In this document: in pieces, positions 44,616-54,178 of the stretch
Layout: every line of letters starts with the position of its first letter
Position numbering within the stretch: position 1 is the stretch's first letter
Source: Mameliella sp. MMSF_3455
Lineage (GTDB): Bacteria; Pseudomonadota; Alphaproteobacteria; Rhodobacterales; Rhodobacteraceae
Direction: 5' to 3'
DNA: 64,000 nt
NCBI RefSeq assembly: GCF_030733205.1
Contig: NZ_JASHJL010000009.1
Location: 62,001-126,000, forward strand
Position numbers and translations under genes: made by a program
The notes under the pieces: generated by a model
The model's database searches: none
What the model was told of the DNA's origin: nothing
Seen by the model: only the letters and a program-made list of their open reading frames with translations

Positions 44616-44630
44616 GAACAAATATAGAAC
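44616..44630 (-). promoter_or_regulatory. LexA (SOS) box, GTTC-N7-GTTC
   Basis: On the minus strand the sequence reads GTTC-TATATTT-GTTC, the exact direct-repeat consensus for alphaproteobacterial LexA. It overlaps the probable -10 element and lies two bases from the start codon of the DnaE2-like fragment. No other exact copy was noticed in the window, including near recN. Confidence 0.85.
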
Positions 44631-44766
44631 ATTTGCACGCAACGGCCAAGACGCCCTCCACCACCGTCACCGGAACGTGCAGCAAGAGGAACGCGGCGGC
44701 AAAAAATCGTATTCTGCCCTTGAGTTGACGCAAATGGGACTGGCGGGCAAAGGGCGTCCCCACTAG

Positions 44767-45119
<353 letters not shown>

Positions 45120-45120
<1 letters not shown>

Positions 45121-45878
45121 TGCCTGCCCGGGCGCCGCGTCTGCCGTGGCGCCCCTGGCCCGCGTCTGCCCGCGGCGCAGCCATGACGCTGTGCCTGTGG
45201 CTGGCGGGCATGGCCCCGGCCATGGCGCAGGAGGCGGTTGCCGCCCGCTACGAGGGCGCGGTGACGCGCTACCCGCACGGCGTGCTGGGGGATGAGATCG
45301 AGTATGACACCCTGGCAGTGACTCTGTCGGACGGGCGCGTGCTGCGCCGCCGCTGGCAGGTGCCGCTGGTTTTCGAGGATATCGCGCCGCGGCTCTGGGA
45401 CGTGACCGGCGACGGGGTGCCGGAGGTGGTGACGGTCGAGAGTCACGCGGACCGCGGCGCCCGGCTGGCGATCTGGGAGGTCGAGGGGGCGGACTTGCGT
45501 CCGCTGGCCGCGACGCCCTTCATCGGTCAGCGCTTTCGCTGGCTGGCGCCCGTGGGTGCGGCGGATCTGGACGGCGACGGCGCCATCGAGATCGCCTATG
45601 TCGACCGGCCGCACCTCGCAAAAACCCTGCGCCTCTGGCGACTGGAGGAGGGCGCTCTTCGGCCCGTGGCCTCGGCAGAGGGGTTTTCGAACCATCGGAT
45701 CAGCTGGAACCACATCGTCGGCGGGCTGCGGAATTGCGGCGACGGGCCGGAAATCGTTCTACCCTCGGGCGATTGGCGGCATGTGATGGTGGTGCGCCTG
45801 GCGGCGGGCGGCCTTGAGCGTTACGCCAGCGATCCTTACAGCCCCGAGATGCTGACCGCCGTGATGGACTGTCGCTGA
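45120..45878 (+). CDS. Secreted FG-GAP/VCBS-like protein
   Basis: The protein has 252 residues from ATG 45120, coupled to the ferredoxin gene. An inner ATG at 45183 begins a cleaner signal peptide (TLCLWLAGMAPAMAQ). The mature part has Asp-rich beta-propeller-like repeats: WDVTGDGVPEVVTVES and AADLDGDGAIEIAYVD match the calcium-binding D-x-D/N-x-D-G pattern of FG-GAP/VCBS repeats. Function unknown; perhaps a single truncated propeller. Confidence 0.78.
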
Positions 45879-45899
45879 AACCGGGGCGCGGCGCCCTTG

Positions 45900-45962
45900 G
45901 CTTCTTCTCTGCAAAAATACTCCCGGGGGAGGCGACCAGAGGGAGACGGGGGCGGCGCCCCC
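45900..45962 (+). repeat. Roseobacter-type intergenic element (CAAAAATACTCC plus G/C palindrome)
   Basis: The stretch contains TTCTTCTCTGCAAAAATACT followed by CCCGGGGG and, after a purine-rich spacer, GGGGGCGGCGCCCCC, which is self-complementary. From memory, very similar AAATACTCC-CGGGGG sequences recur between genes in many Rhodobacteraceae genomes. Only one copy is visible here. It could be a terminator or an interspersed palindromic repeat. Confidence 0.5.
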
Positions 45963-46032
45963 ATTTTCTCTCCGACCCCGAGGAACGATTCGGGCTTAAC
46001 TTTCCCGGACGCCCGAATTACCCATAACGGCC

Positions 46033-46848
46033 ATGAAGATACTCTTTCTTGGTGACGTGATGGGCCGCGCCGGGCGGCAGGCAATCACGGAGCGTCTGCC
46101 CTCCCTGCGCAAGGACTGGCGGCTGGATTTCGTCATCGTGAACGGCGAGAACGCGACCAACGGCCACGGGCTGTCCGCGGAGCATGGCAAGGCGATCTTC
46201 GAGGCCGGGGCCGATGTGATCACCCTGGGCGACCATGCCTTCGACCAGAAGGAGATGCTGACCCACATCGAGGGCGAAACACGGCTCATCCGTCCACTGA
46301 ACATCGCGCGTCAGGCGCCGGGCCGGGGGGCGGCGCTCTACAAGGACGCCCGCGGGCGCAAGGTTCTGGTGGTGCAGGCCCTGGGGCAGGTCTTCATGAG
46401 CCGCAACTACGACAGCCCCTTCACGGTGGTGGACGAGACGCTGAAGCGGCATCCGCTGGGTGGACAGGCACAGGCCATCGTCGTCGATATGCACTGCGAG
46501 GCCACGTCCGAGAAGATGGGCATGGGGCATTTCTGCGACGGGCGGGCCAGCCTCGTGGTGGGCACGCACACCCATGTGCCGACCTCGGACACGCAGATCC
46601 TGCCGGGCGGGACGGCGTTCCAGTCGGACGCGGGCATGTGCGGCGACTACAATTCCGTCATCGGGATGGACCCGGCGGAGCCGCTGCGCCGCTTTGTCAA
46701 CGGCATGCCCAAGGGCCGGTTCAACCCGGCGCTGGGCGAGGCGACCCTGTCGGGTGTCTACGTCGAGACCGATGACATGACCGGCAAGGCGGTGTCCGTG
46801 CAGATGGTCCGCCAGGGCGGGCGGCTGGCGCCTGCCGGTCCGGCGTGA
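46033..46848 (+). CDS. YmdB-type metallophosphoesterase (TIGR00282 family)
   Basis: The protein has 271 residues. Metal-binding motifs are seen at the start (ILFLGDVMGRAGRQA), then VNGENATNGHGL, DVITLGDHAFDQKE, VDMHCEATSEK and VVGTHTHVPTSD. B. subtilis YmdB is a cAMP/cGMP phosphodiesterase that affects biofilm formation; that role here is inference. The stop overlaps the start of the following transporter gene (GTGA). Confidence 0.92.
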   Translation: MKILFLGDVMGRAGRQAITERLPSLRKDWRLDFVIVNGENATNGHGLSAEHGKAIFEAGADVITLGDHAFDQKEMLTHIEGETRLIRPLNIARQAPGRGAALYKDARGRKVLVVQALGQVFMSRNYDSPFTVVDETLKRHPLGGQAQAIVVDMHCEATSEKMGMGHFCDGRASLVVGTHTHVPTSDTQILPGGTAFQSDAGMCGDYNSVIGMDPAEPLRRFVNGMPKGRFNPALGEATLSGVYVETDDMTGKAVSVQMVRQGGRLAPAGPA

Positions 46849-47765
46849 ATCGGTTTGTGCCCTTTGCGACGCTGGTGGTGACGGGCGCGGCCTGGGGGGC
46901 GACGCAGCCCCTGATGAAAGTGGCGGTTTCAGAGGGCTATCGTCATTTCGGCCTGATCTTCTGGCAGACGGTGCTGGTGGGGGTGCTGCTGGGCGCGCTG
47001 ACACTGCTGCGGGGCAAGCGCCTGCCGATGCATGTTGCGGCGCTGCGGCTGTACCTGTTCATCGCCGTCGTCGGCACCGTGGTGCCGGGAATCGCCTCTT
47101 ACCAGGCGGCGGTACATCTGCCGTCCGGAGTGTTGTCGATCCTGCTGAGTTCCGTCCCCATGTTCGCCCTTCCGATTGCCCTGGCGCTGGGCATCGACCG
47201 GCCCGCGCCGCGGCGCATCCTGGGCCTGTTGCTGGGGCTGGGCGGGGTGGCGGTGCTGGTGCTGCCAGAGGCGAGCCTGCCGGAGGGCACGCAGGCGGTC
47301 TGGATTGCGGTCGCGCTGATTGCCTCGGCTTGCTACGCCCTGGAAGGCAACATGGTGTCGAAATGGGGCACCCAGGGGTTGGACGCGGTGCAGGTGCTGG
47401 CCGGGGCCTCGATCCTGGGTGTCGGGCTGAGCCTGCCTCTGGCGCTGGCCAGCGGCCAGTTCATCACGCCAGCCCTGCCTTTGACTGGGCCGGACCGGGC
47501 GGTGATCGCCAGCGCGGCGCTGCATGCCTTTGCCTATTCGGCCTATGTCTGGCTGGTGGGCCGGGCGGGGGCCGTCTTTGCCGCGCAGGTGAGCTATCTT
47601 GTCACGCTGTTCGGCGTCTGCTGGGCGATGCTGTTCCTGGCCGAGGCCTACTCGGGCTGGGTCTGGGCGGCGCTGACGCTGATGATGGCGGGCATGGCTC
47701 TTGTGCAGCCGCAGCGTAAACCGCTTGTGCCCGTGTCTGTGAGGGGTCAGAATGCGGCCGGTTGA
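46845..47765 (+). CDS. EamA/DMT-family permease
   Basis: The protein has 306 residues and about ten hydrophobic helices in two EamA repeats. GTG 46845 overlaps the upstream stop. Segments include VVTGAAWGATQPLMKVAV, TVVPGIASYQAAVHLPSG and LLLGLGGVAVLVLPEASL. Exports or imports small metabolites; substrate unknown. Translational coupling with the YmdB-type gene is likely. Confidence 0.9.
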   Translation: MNRFVPFATLVVTGAAWGATQPLMKVAVSEGYRHFGLIFWQTVLVGVLLGALTLLRGKRLPMHVAALRLYLFIAVVGTVVPGIASYQAAVHLPSGVLSILLSSVPMFALPIALALGIDRPAPRRILGLLLGLGGVAVLVLPEASLPEGTQAVWIAVALIASACYALEGNMVSKWGTQGLDAVQVLAGASILGVGLSLPLALASGQFITPALPLTGPDRAVIASAALHAFAYSAYVWLVGRAGAVFAAQVSYLVTLFGVCWAMLFLAEAYSGWVWAALTLMMAGMALVQPQRKPLVPVSVRGQNAAG

Positions 47766-47790
47766 GGGCGGGCGATAGGCTGAGCAATAC

Positions 47791-49569
47791 ATGATCGGAA
47801 TCGAGCTGAGCCAGACTAGCCAGGCGGTGCTGACGCTTGCCGTGGTGATCGGGATGTTCGTGCTTTTCGTCCGCGAGACCTACCCGACTGAGGTCACGGC
47901 CATTGGCGGCGTCGCGGTGCTGCTGGTTCTCGGCGTCCTGCCCTATGACGCGGCGCTGGACGTCCTGTCGAACCCGGCCCCCTGGACCATCGCGGCGATG
48001 TTCCTGGTGATGGGGGCCCTGGTGCGGACCGGGGCGCTGGATGCCTTTACCGGCTACGCACAAGAGCAGGTCGAGCTCAGACCCAAGCGGGCCATCGGCG
48101 GCATCCTTCTGGTGGTGATTGTCGCCTCGGCCTTCATGAACAATACGCCGGTTGTGGTAGTGATGCTGCCGATTTTCGTGCAGATCGCCAAGACGATGGG
48201 CATTGCACCGTCCAAGCTGTTGATCCCGCTGAGTTACGCGGCGATCCTGGGCGGTACGCTGACGCTGATCGGGACCTCGACCAACCTGCTGGTCGACGGG
48301 GTGGCGCGGACCCAGGGCTTGCAGCCCTTCACCATCTTCGAGGTCACCCCGCTGGCAATCATCCTTGTGGCCTGGGGCATGGTCTATCTCTATTTCGTGG
48401 GTCGCTTTCTGCTGCCCGAACGGACCTCGATGGCGGGGATGCTGTCGGATCGCTCGCGGATGAAGTTCTTTACCGAGGCGGTGATCCCGCCGGATTCCAA
48501 CCTGATCGGGCGCGAGGTGCTGGGCGTTCAGCTGTTCAAGCGCGACGGCGTGCGGCTGGTCGACGTGATCCGGGGCGATGAATCGCTGCGCCGCAACCTG
48601 CAGGGGGTCGAACTGCAACTGGGCGACCGGGTTGTGCTGCGCACACAGATGACCGAACTGCTGTCGCTGCAGCGCAACAAGGAACTGAAGCGCGTCGACC
48701 AGGTGTCCTCCAAGGAAACCACGACCGTCGAGGTGCTGATCACGCCCGGCTGCAAGATGGTGGGCCGGTCCCTAGGCGCGCTGCGGCTGCGGCGCCGGTT
48801 CGGGGTCTACCCGCTGGCGGTACACCGGCGGAACCAGAACATCGGGCGCCAACTGGACGACCTGGTGGTGCGCGTGGGCGACACGCTGCTGCTGGAAGGC
48901 AACGCAGAGGATATCAAGCGGCTGGCGGACGAGATGGACCTGGTCGACGTGGCGCATCCGTCGGCGCGCGCCTTTCGCCGCGGCCATGCGCCGGTGGCGC
49001 TGGGGGCATTGGGCGGGATCGTCGCGCTGTCGGCGCTGGGTGTGGCGCCGATCCTGGCGCTTGCGGTGGTTGCGGTGGCGCTGGTGCTGCTGACCCGATG
49101 CATCGACGCGGACGAGGCGTTTTCCTTTGTCGAGGGGCAACTCCTGGCGCTGATCTTTGCCATGCTGGCGATCGGCGCGGCGCTGGAGGCAAGCGGCGCG
49201 GTCGAACTGATCGTGGGCGCGGTGGCCCCCCTGATGGCCAAACTGCCGGCGCCGCTGGTGATCTGGGCGGTCTACCTGCTGACCAGCATCCTTACGGAAA
49301 CCGTGTCCAATAACGCCGTGGCCGTCGTGGTGACCCCTATCGCCATCGGACTGGCCAGCGCCATCGGGGTGGACCCGCGTCCGCTGGTGGTGGCGGTCAT
49401 GGTGGCGGCCTCGTGCAGTTTCGCCACGCCCATCGGCTACCAGACCAACACGCTGGTCTATGGTCCGGGGGGCTACAAGTTCTCGGATTTCTTCAAGGTG
49501 GGCCTGCCGCTGAACCTTAGCATCGGCGTTCTTTCGGCGCTGCTGATCCCTTACTTCTTTCCGCTCTGA
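47791..49569 (+). CDS. SLC13-family permease with two TrkA-C domains
   Basis: The protein has 592 residues. N- and C-terminal membrane halves carry DASS-type features (FMNNTPVVVVMLPIFVQIA, ILGGTLTLIGTSTNLLVDG, LTETVSNNAVAVVVTPIAIG, ATPIGYQTNTLVYGPGGY). The cytosolic middle (about 215-385) contains two TrkA_C/RCK_C domains. Such proteins transport dicarboxylates, sulfate or similar anions with Na+. The start at ATG 47791 has only a weak ribosome-binding site. It follows the EamA gene by 25 bp. Confidence 0.92.
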   Translation: MIGIELSQTSQAVLTLAVVIGMFVLFVRETYPTEVTAIGGVAVLLVLGVLPYDAALDVLSNPAPWTIAAMFLVMGALVRTGALDAFTGYAQEQVELRPKRAIGGILLVVIVASAFMNNTPVVVVMLPIFVQIAKTMGIAPSKLLIPLSYAAILGGTLTLIGTSTNLLVDGVARTQGLQPFTIFEVTPLAIILVAWGMVYLYFVGRFLLPERTSMAGMLSDRSRMKFFTEAVIPPDSNLIGREVLGVQLFKRDGVRLVDVIRGDESLRRNLQGVELQLGDRVVLRTQMTELLSLQRNKELKRVDQVSSKETTTVEVLITPGCKMVGRSLGALRLRRRFGVYPLAVHRRNQNIGRQLDDLVVRVGDTLLLEGNAEDIKRLADEMDLVDVAHPSARAFRRGHAPVALGALGGIVALSALGVAPILALAVVAVALVLLTRCIDADEAFSFVEGQLLALIFAMLAIGAALEASGAVELIVGAVAPLMAKLPAPLVIWAVYLLTSILTETVSNNAVAVVVTPIAIGLASAIGVDPRPLVVAVMVAASCSFATPIGYQTNTLVYGPGGYKFSDFFKVGLPLNLSIGVLSALLIPYFFPL

Positions 49570-49579
49570 ACGGGTCGTG

Positions 49580-50314
49580 TCACCCGTAACGCTCGACGAA
49601 ACCTTCGAGCAGGCGCGGCGGTTCGGTGACGTCCGCCGCGCGGCACATCTCGATCAATTCATCCGCTGTCTCGGGCGCGAAATAGCCCTTGTGGCGGTAG
49701 ATGCGGATGCGGGTCTCGAACTCGGCGGCATCGGCTTCGGGGTGGAATTGCGTCGCGTAGACGTTCTGACCGTAGCGGATCATCTGGTAGGGGCAGGGGC
49801 CGGATGACACCAGGTGCACGGCGCCCTTGGGCAGGTGCTGCACCGCTTCCTTGTGGCCGACGAAGGCGTCGAACTGCTCGGGCAGGCTGGCGGTCAGCGG
49901 GTCCTTTGCGCCCTCGGGCGTGGTGTAGCAGGTCACCGCGCCAACCGGTTCGTTGAACCGGTCCTTGGCCACCTCGGCGCCGAGGTGGTGCGCCAGGATG
50001 CCGATGCCGTAACAGCAGCCCATGAAGGGGATGTCCTGTGCCGTGATGCGGGGCATCAGGCGCAGGATCGCCTCTTCGATGCGGCGTTCCACAGGGTCCT
50101 TGTCGCCGGGCTTGTCGCTGACGCAGCCGGGGCCGCCGCCGACGATCACACCGGCATAATTGCCCGGGTCCAGATTGCGCGGCGGGTCTTCCTGTTCAAG
50201 GCGCATCCGGTGGACGCGGTCGTCGCTCAGGCCGGACTTGTCCAGGACGGCGCGGTACTCGGAGTCGCTGGCCTCGGGTTCGGGGCGCAACTGGAGGAGG
50301 AGGAATCGGCTCAT
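49580..50314 (-). CDS. Class I glutamine amidotransferase-like protein
   Basis: The protein has 244 residues. Nucleophile Cys is in PFMGCCYGIGILAHHLGA, and the His-Glu pair of the triad is in ATQFHPEADAAEFE. Similar to GMP-synthase-like GATase1 proteins (COG0518) that act alone on gamma-glutamyl compounds. It is divergent from the YebC gene and convergent with the SLC13 gene (10 bp apart). Confidence 0.88.
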   Translation of the reverse strand: MSRFLLLQLRPEPEASDSEYRAVLDKSGLSDDRVHRMRLEQEDPPRNLDPGNYAGVIVGGGPGCVSDKPGDKDPVERRIEEAILRLMPRITAQDIPFMGCCYGIGILAHHLGAEVAKDRFNEPVGAVTCYTTPEGAKDPLTASLPEQFDAFVGHKEAVQHLPKGAVHLVSSGPCPYQMIRYGQNVYATQFHPEADAAEFETRIRIYRHKGYFAPETADELIEMCRAADVTEPPRLLEGFVERYG

Positions 50315-50449
50315 GTTCTTGCGCTACCCCACGGAGGGGCGGCGCGCAACGCCACATGGCCCGGACGTGGCGCGTGGACTTGGCAAGGGGGGCGGGCGTG
50401 ACTTATAGAGGCGCGAATACACAAAGCACCCGAAAAGAGGCAACGCGAC

Positions 50450-51199
50450 ATGGCCGGCCATTCCAAATGGGCAAACATCCAGCACCGCAAGGGCCGTCAG
50501 GACAAGATCCGGGCCAAGATCTTCTCGAAACTGTCGAAAGAGATCACCATCGCCGCCAAGATGGGCGATCCCGACCCGGACAAGAACCCGCGCCTGCGCC
50601 TGGCCGTGAAAGAGGCCAAGGGCCAGTCGATGCCCAAGGACAACATCGAACGCGCCATCAAGAAGGCGGTGGGCGGCGATGCCGAGGATTACGAGGAAAT
50701 CCGCTATGAGGGCTACGGCCCCAATGGCGTGGCGGTGATCGTCGAGGCGATGACCGACAACCGCAACCGCACCGCCTCGACCGTGCGGTCGACCTTTACC
50801 AAGAACGGCGGCAACCTTGGCGAGACCGGCTCTGTCGGCTTCATGTTCGAGCGCAAGGGCGAGATCGTCTACCCGGCGGATGCGGGCGACGCGGACGACG
50901 TCATGATGGCGGCGATCGAGGCCGGTGCCGAGGATGTCGAATCCTCCGAGGACGGGCATGTGATCTATTGCGCGGACACCGACCTGAACGAGGTTTCGAC
51001 CGCGCTGGAGGCCGACCTGGGCGAGTCCGAGTCGACCAAGCTGGTGTGGAAGCCCACGACGACGACCGAACTGGATCTTGAAGGCATGCAGTCGCTGATG
51101 CGGTTGGTCGAGGCGCTGGAAGATGACGACGACGTCCAGCGAGTGACCACCAATTTCGAAGCGTCCGACGAGGTCATGGCGCAGCTGGAAGGCGCCTGA
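50450..51199 (+). CDS. yebC: YebC/PmpR-family regulatory protein
   Basis: The protein has 249 residues and begins with the invariant family motif [17 protein letters not shown], followed by [17 protein letters not shown] and [17 protein letters not shown]. Widely annotated as a transcriptional regulator; some members are now thought to help translation of proline-rich stretches. An A/G-rich tract precedes ATG 50450. A classic terminator follows. Confidence 0.96.
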   Translation: MAGHSKWANIQHRKGRQDKIRAKIFSKLSKEITIAAKMGDPDPDKNPRLRLAVKEAKGQSMPKDNIERAIKKAVGGDAEDYEEIRYEGYGPNGVAVIVEAMTDNRNRTASTVRSTFTKNGGNLGETGSVGFMFERKGEIVYPADAGDADDVMMAAIEAGAEDVESSEDGHVIYCADTDLNEVSTALEADLGESESTKLVWKPTTTTELDLEGMQSLMRLVEALEDDDDVQRVTTNFEASDEVMAQLEGA

Positions 51200-51222
51200 C
51201 GCCCGTCCTGTCAGTCAAGATG

Positions 51223-51247
51223 GCCCCCGCTTTGGCGGGGGCTTTTT
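51223..51247 (+). terminator. Rho-independent terminator after yebC
   Basis: GCCCCCGC (51223-51230) pairs with GCGGGGGC (51235-51242), loop TTTG, followed by TTTTT. Confidence 0.95.
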
Positions 51248-51301
51248 GTTTGCGTCGAAGACACCGTATCAGGGATGAAACTGCGCGCCTTGGGCTGGAT
51301 A

Positions 51302-52399
51302 TCACTGGCACAACAACTGGTTGTTGCCCGCGTGCAGCCCCGTCATCACCCGCCCCTGGGGGCAGCTGTGCATTCCAGCCCGTTGTGTCGATGGATCGAC
51401 CATCCGGTTCGCCGTCGCATAGGGCGCGCATAGCAAGAGGTTCTTGCTTTCGTGCAGTCCGGTGACTGCATGTCCGGGCGGGCAAGCCGCCATGTTGGCC
51501 TCGGAGTAACCGCCTGATCGGCGGATGAACTCCGCGCCCGTGGTGTAGGTGAAACCCGGCTGCTGGCGACATAGAAACATGTTGTGGTCGAGCCGGACGC
51601 CAGAAAGATACCTGCCCACGGGGCAGGCGTGCATGCCTTGCCGCTGGGTATATCCGCTGACGCCGATCGGCCCGTCGCAGGATTCGGTGATCCAGGTCGT
51701 CGCCGCCGGCCCCATGGCGGCGTTCGGCGTGTTGAATTGAATGCAGGCCTCCATCTGTTCGGGGATCGTGTTGGCATAATAGAGCGATCCGAAATCGTTT
51801 TGTTTGTGGCGCCATCCCCGGTTGTGCATGATCTCGTGCGCGATCGTTGCGGCGATGGCCCGCGGGGTGCCCGTGGCGAGGAAGGCGCGGCTCATCTTGA
51901 GACGTTCGCCCTCGATGCTGACTGGCGCTTGACCGAGAATATTCGGTCCCAGGTTCGCGCATTCTATCGTGGTGTAGGCTTGGTAGTTCCTAAGCTGAGA
52001 AGCCGCATCCATTGCGCTTTGGGCACTGTGGCAGCTGAACTCGACCAGAGCGGCCGAGGTCATGCAATTCACGAGGTTTCCGTAGCCAGTGGTGATCGCG
52101 GTGAACAGGATGTCGTGGGACTGCTTGAGCACCATGGCCTCGTTCCAGGTGCAGTTCTTGGCGACGTAGCCATGGGATAGACCAAAGGTCTTGCGTCCAA
52201 TGTCCTGAGCGCTGCCAGGATCGGGGAATGCGTTGACCGCCCCCAAGAGGACAAGTGCCGCCACGAGCACAGGGCGGACCGGTTTTCGCGGCGTTCTGCA
52301 ACATCGCAAACGACGCCGGAGGCGCACCTTCGCGGCTAGGTCCGATCTGTAGAAGGTGGAAATTCGGGAATTCGGATTTCTATATGCACTCTTGGCCAT
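51302..52399 (-). CDS. Secreted HExxHxxGxxH metalloprotease with three C-terminal Cys repeats
   Basis: The protein has 365 residues; ATG 52399 is set by a textbook AGGAGG five bases upstream. A long Arg-rich N-terminus (about 42 residues) precedes the signal/anchor helix VLVAALVLLGAVNAF. The middle holds HEIMHNRGWRH (188-198), the full metzincin-type zinc motif. The C-terminus has three 22-residue repeats (256-277, 303-324, 343-364) of pattern M-x-x-C-P-x-G-x-x-x-(S/T)-G-(L/V)-x9-L-C, for example MHSCPQGRVMTG with NNQLLC. I cannot place it in a named family. It probably acts outside the cell, with the repeats as a binding module. Confidence 0.78.
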   Translation of the reverse strand: MAKSAYRNPNSRISTFYRSDLAAKVRLRRRLRCCRTPRKPVRPVLVAALVLLGAVNAFPDPGSAQDIGRKTFGLSHGYVAKNCTWNEAMVLKQSHDILFTAITTGYGNLVNCMTSAALVEFSCHSAQSAMDAASQLRNYQAYTTIECANLGPNILGQAPVSIEGERLKMSRAFLATGTPRAIAATIAHEIMHNRGWRHKQNDFGSLYYANTIPEQMEACIQFNTPNAAMGPAATTWITESCDGPIGVSGYTQRQGMHACPVGRYLSGVRLDHNMFLCRQQPGFTYTTGAEFIRRSGGYSEANMAACPPGHAVTGLHESKNLLLCAPYATANRMVDPSTQRAGMHSCPQGRVMTGLHAGNNQLLCQ

Positions 52400-52581
52400 C
52401 TTAGCCTCCTGAGTGCGCGCTTCCTTCGGTAAGTTTGCGACAATTTGATTATTTTCGCAAGCTTCATGCCTGTGGCCGGTCAAGAAGGCATCAGATTTAG
52501 GGAGTTGGCTCGCCACCGGCCGTCTCGCCGTTCCGGTTATCCCGCCTTGCGGGGCTGCCTCGAAACCGCCTAAGCCTTGGT

Positions 52582-53337
52582 ATGCTTCTCCGGGCACTCA
52601 TTCTTCTGGGGCTTGTCGTCGCGCTGTCCGGCGCGGCCACCTGGTATTTCGGGCACGAGGTGCTGATCGCGCTGGGGCTGATCCTGACCCAGGCCAAGGT
52701 TCTGCTGAAGAAACTGGCGGCGCTCGACCTGCCGGCGGTCCTGAGCTGGCTCAAGACCCAGGGCGCGATGTTCTTTCGCGTCGAGCTGATCAAGAAATGG
52801 ATCACCACCTCTGTCGTGCCGCTGATGCTGGGCAAGGCGATCCTGCGGCGCATCCAGTTGCTGGTGAAGGGCTATCTGCAGATCGTGCAGCAACGATACG
52901 CGCGGCTGATGGAGTGGTTCAACGGTCTGAGCCGTGTCGAGAGAGGGGTGGCCTGGCTGGTGATCCTCTTTGCCACTCTAGCGTTGTCGGTCACGTCGAT
53001 GGGGCTGTGGTTGATCCTCTTTTCGGTGCAACTGCCGCTGTGGCTGGTGGCGGCCTTTGGCGCGACGGTGCGCATGACCTGGACCAGCCTGCAAAAGGGC
53101 CTGTTCAAGGCGCTGGCCTTCCTGCAACTGGGCTGGCTGTGGAAGGGGATCAAGCGGCTCTTGCCCGCCTCGGTGCTGGAACGCAAACGAAGGATGGAAT
53201 TCCGCATCGCCCGGGCCATCGTGCGGCGGCGGCGCATGACGCTGAAGCAGCTGGTCGAGCGCAAGGGGCGTTTGCCATTCAAGCTGGGCCTCCTGGCGGA
53301 ATACCTCTTTCATCCGCCGGGGCGGCGCCCGCGCTGA
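52582..53337 (+). CDS. Hypothetical membrane protein
   Basis: The protein has 251 residues. An N-terminal membrane helix (MLLRALILLGLVVALSGAAT) and a second strong hydrophobic pair around residues 115-155 (VAWLVILFATLALSVTSMG and WLILFSVQLPLWLVAAFG) are visible. The C-terminal 70 residues are Arg/Lys-rich (ERKRRMEFRIARAIVRRRR) and probably cytosolic. No family recognised. It is divergent from the metalloprotease gene (182 bp). Confidence 0.72.
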   Translation: MLLRALILLGLVVALSGAATWYFGHEVLIALGLILTQAKVLLKKLAALDLPAVLSWLKTQGAMFFRVELIKKWITTSVVPLMLGKAILRRIQLLVKGYLQIVQQRYARLMEWFNGLSRVERGVAWLVILFATLALSVTSMGLWLILFSVQLPLWLVAAFGATVRMTWTSLQKGLFKALAFLQLGWLWKGIKRLLPASVLERKRRMEFRIARAIVRRRRMTLKQLVERKGRLPFKLGLLAEYLFHPPGRRPR

Positions 53338-53343
53338 GCGCGG

Positions 53344-54054
53344 TCAGGCCGGTGTCGCGGGGGGAAAGACCTGTCGGCGGACCAGTGGGCTGATCCCGAT
53401 CAGCACCAGCATGACCGAGAAGAGGCACCAGATCGCCGGCATCTCGTTGGGGGTGCTGGTCAGGCCGGAGGCGATCAGCGGCCCCACCAGCCCGTTGAGC
53501 AGGGCGAACCGCCAGGCGCCGTAGAGGCAGGGCAGCAGCAGGCAGGCCAGCAGGTAGTCCGGGAAATGCCCGATGCCGCCCAGCCAGTGCGAGAGGCTGA
53601 GGAAATTGTTGAGTTGCATGCTCCACCCCAGGTGCCAGTCGCCGGATATGGTGCAGAACTCTGGCCCGCAGAGCGGCACCCCGGGCGGACAGACGCCCAG
53701 CCAGGGGGCCGGGATCAGGCGGGCCAGCAAGGTCAGGGACGCCAGCGAAGCCAGCCCCAGCACCCAGCGTCTTGTTCGCGGCTCTATCGCGGGGACGACC
53801 AGCGCCATGCAGAAGAGATTGACGACAATCGGTTGCAGAACGATGTGCAGGTAGGCCAGCACCGTGACAGTCGTGTTGCCCGGCGTGCCGCACTGGTCGA
53901 TCACGCCGTATCCCCAGGCCTGCAACCCCTCCATGGCGGTGAAGAACCCCAGGGTGCCCCAGATCCCGGCGGGTTCGCCCTTGCGCCAGGTGACGAAGGT
54001 GGCCGCCGCGCCCAGGGCGGCCATCGAGTAGGTTGCGGTTTCGCTCCAGCACAT
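53344..54054 (-). CDS. Multi-pass membrane protein beginning MCWSETA
   Basis: The protein has 236 residues from ATG 54054. The N-terminus MCWSETATYSMAALGAAATF and about seven hydrophobic helices match a group of bacterial DUF membrane proteins that begin with MCWS (I recall DUF5765/DUF6629, not verified). A His-containing helix (LAYLHIVLQPIVVNLFCMAL) is notable. The stop lies 7 bp from the end of the convergent hypothetical gene. Confidence 0.78.
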   Translation of the reverse strand: MCWSETATYSMAALGAAATFVTWRKGEPAGIWGTLGFFTAMEGLQAWGYGVIDQCGTPGNTTVTVLAYLHIVLQPIVVNLFCMALVVPAIEPRTRRWVLGLASLASLTLLARLIPAPWLGVCPPGVPLCGPEFCTISGDWHLGWSMQLNNFLSLSHWLGGIGHFPDYLLACLLLPCLYGAWRFALLNGLVGPLIASGLTSTPNEMPAIWCLFSVMLVLIGISPLVRRQVFPPATPA

Positions 54055-54178
54055 GCGCGTTCTCCCTTGGACAGAGAGTTTCGGGATTTCTCTGGGGTGG
54101 TCAATGCTGCCGTCGTGCGGGATTGATCCGGGCGGCAAATCGCGCCATCAGGCGGATCGGGTCACGAGGAGAACGGGT

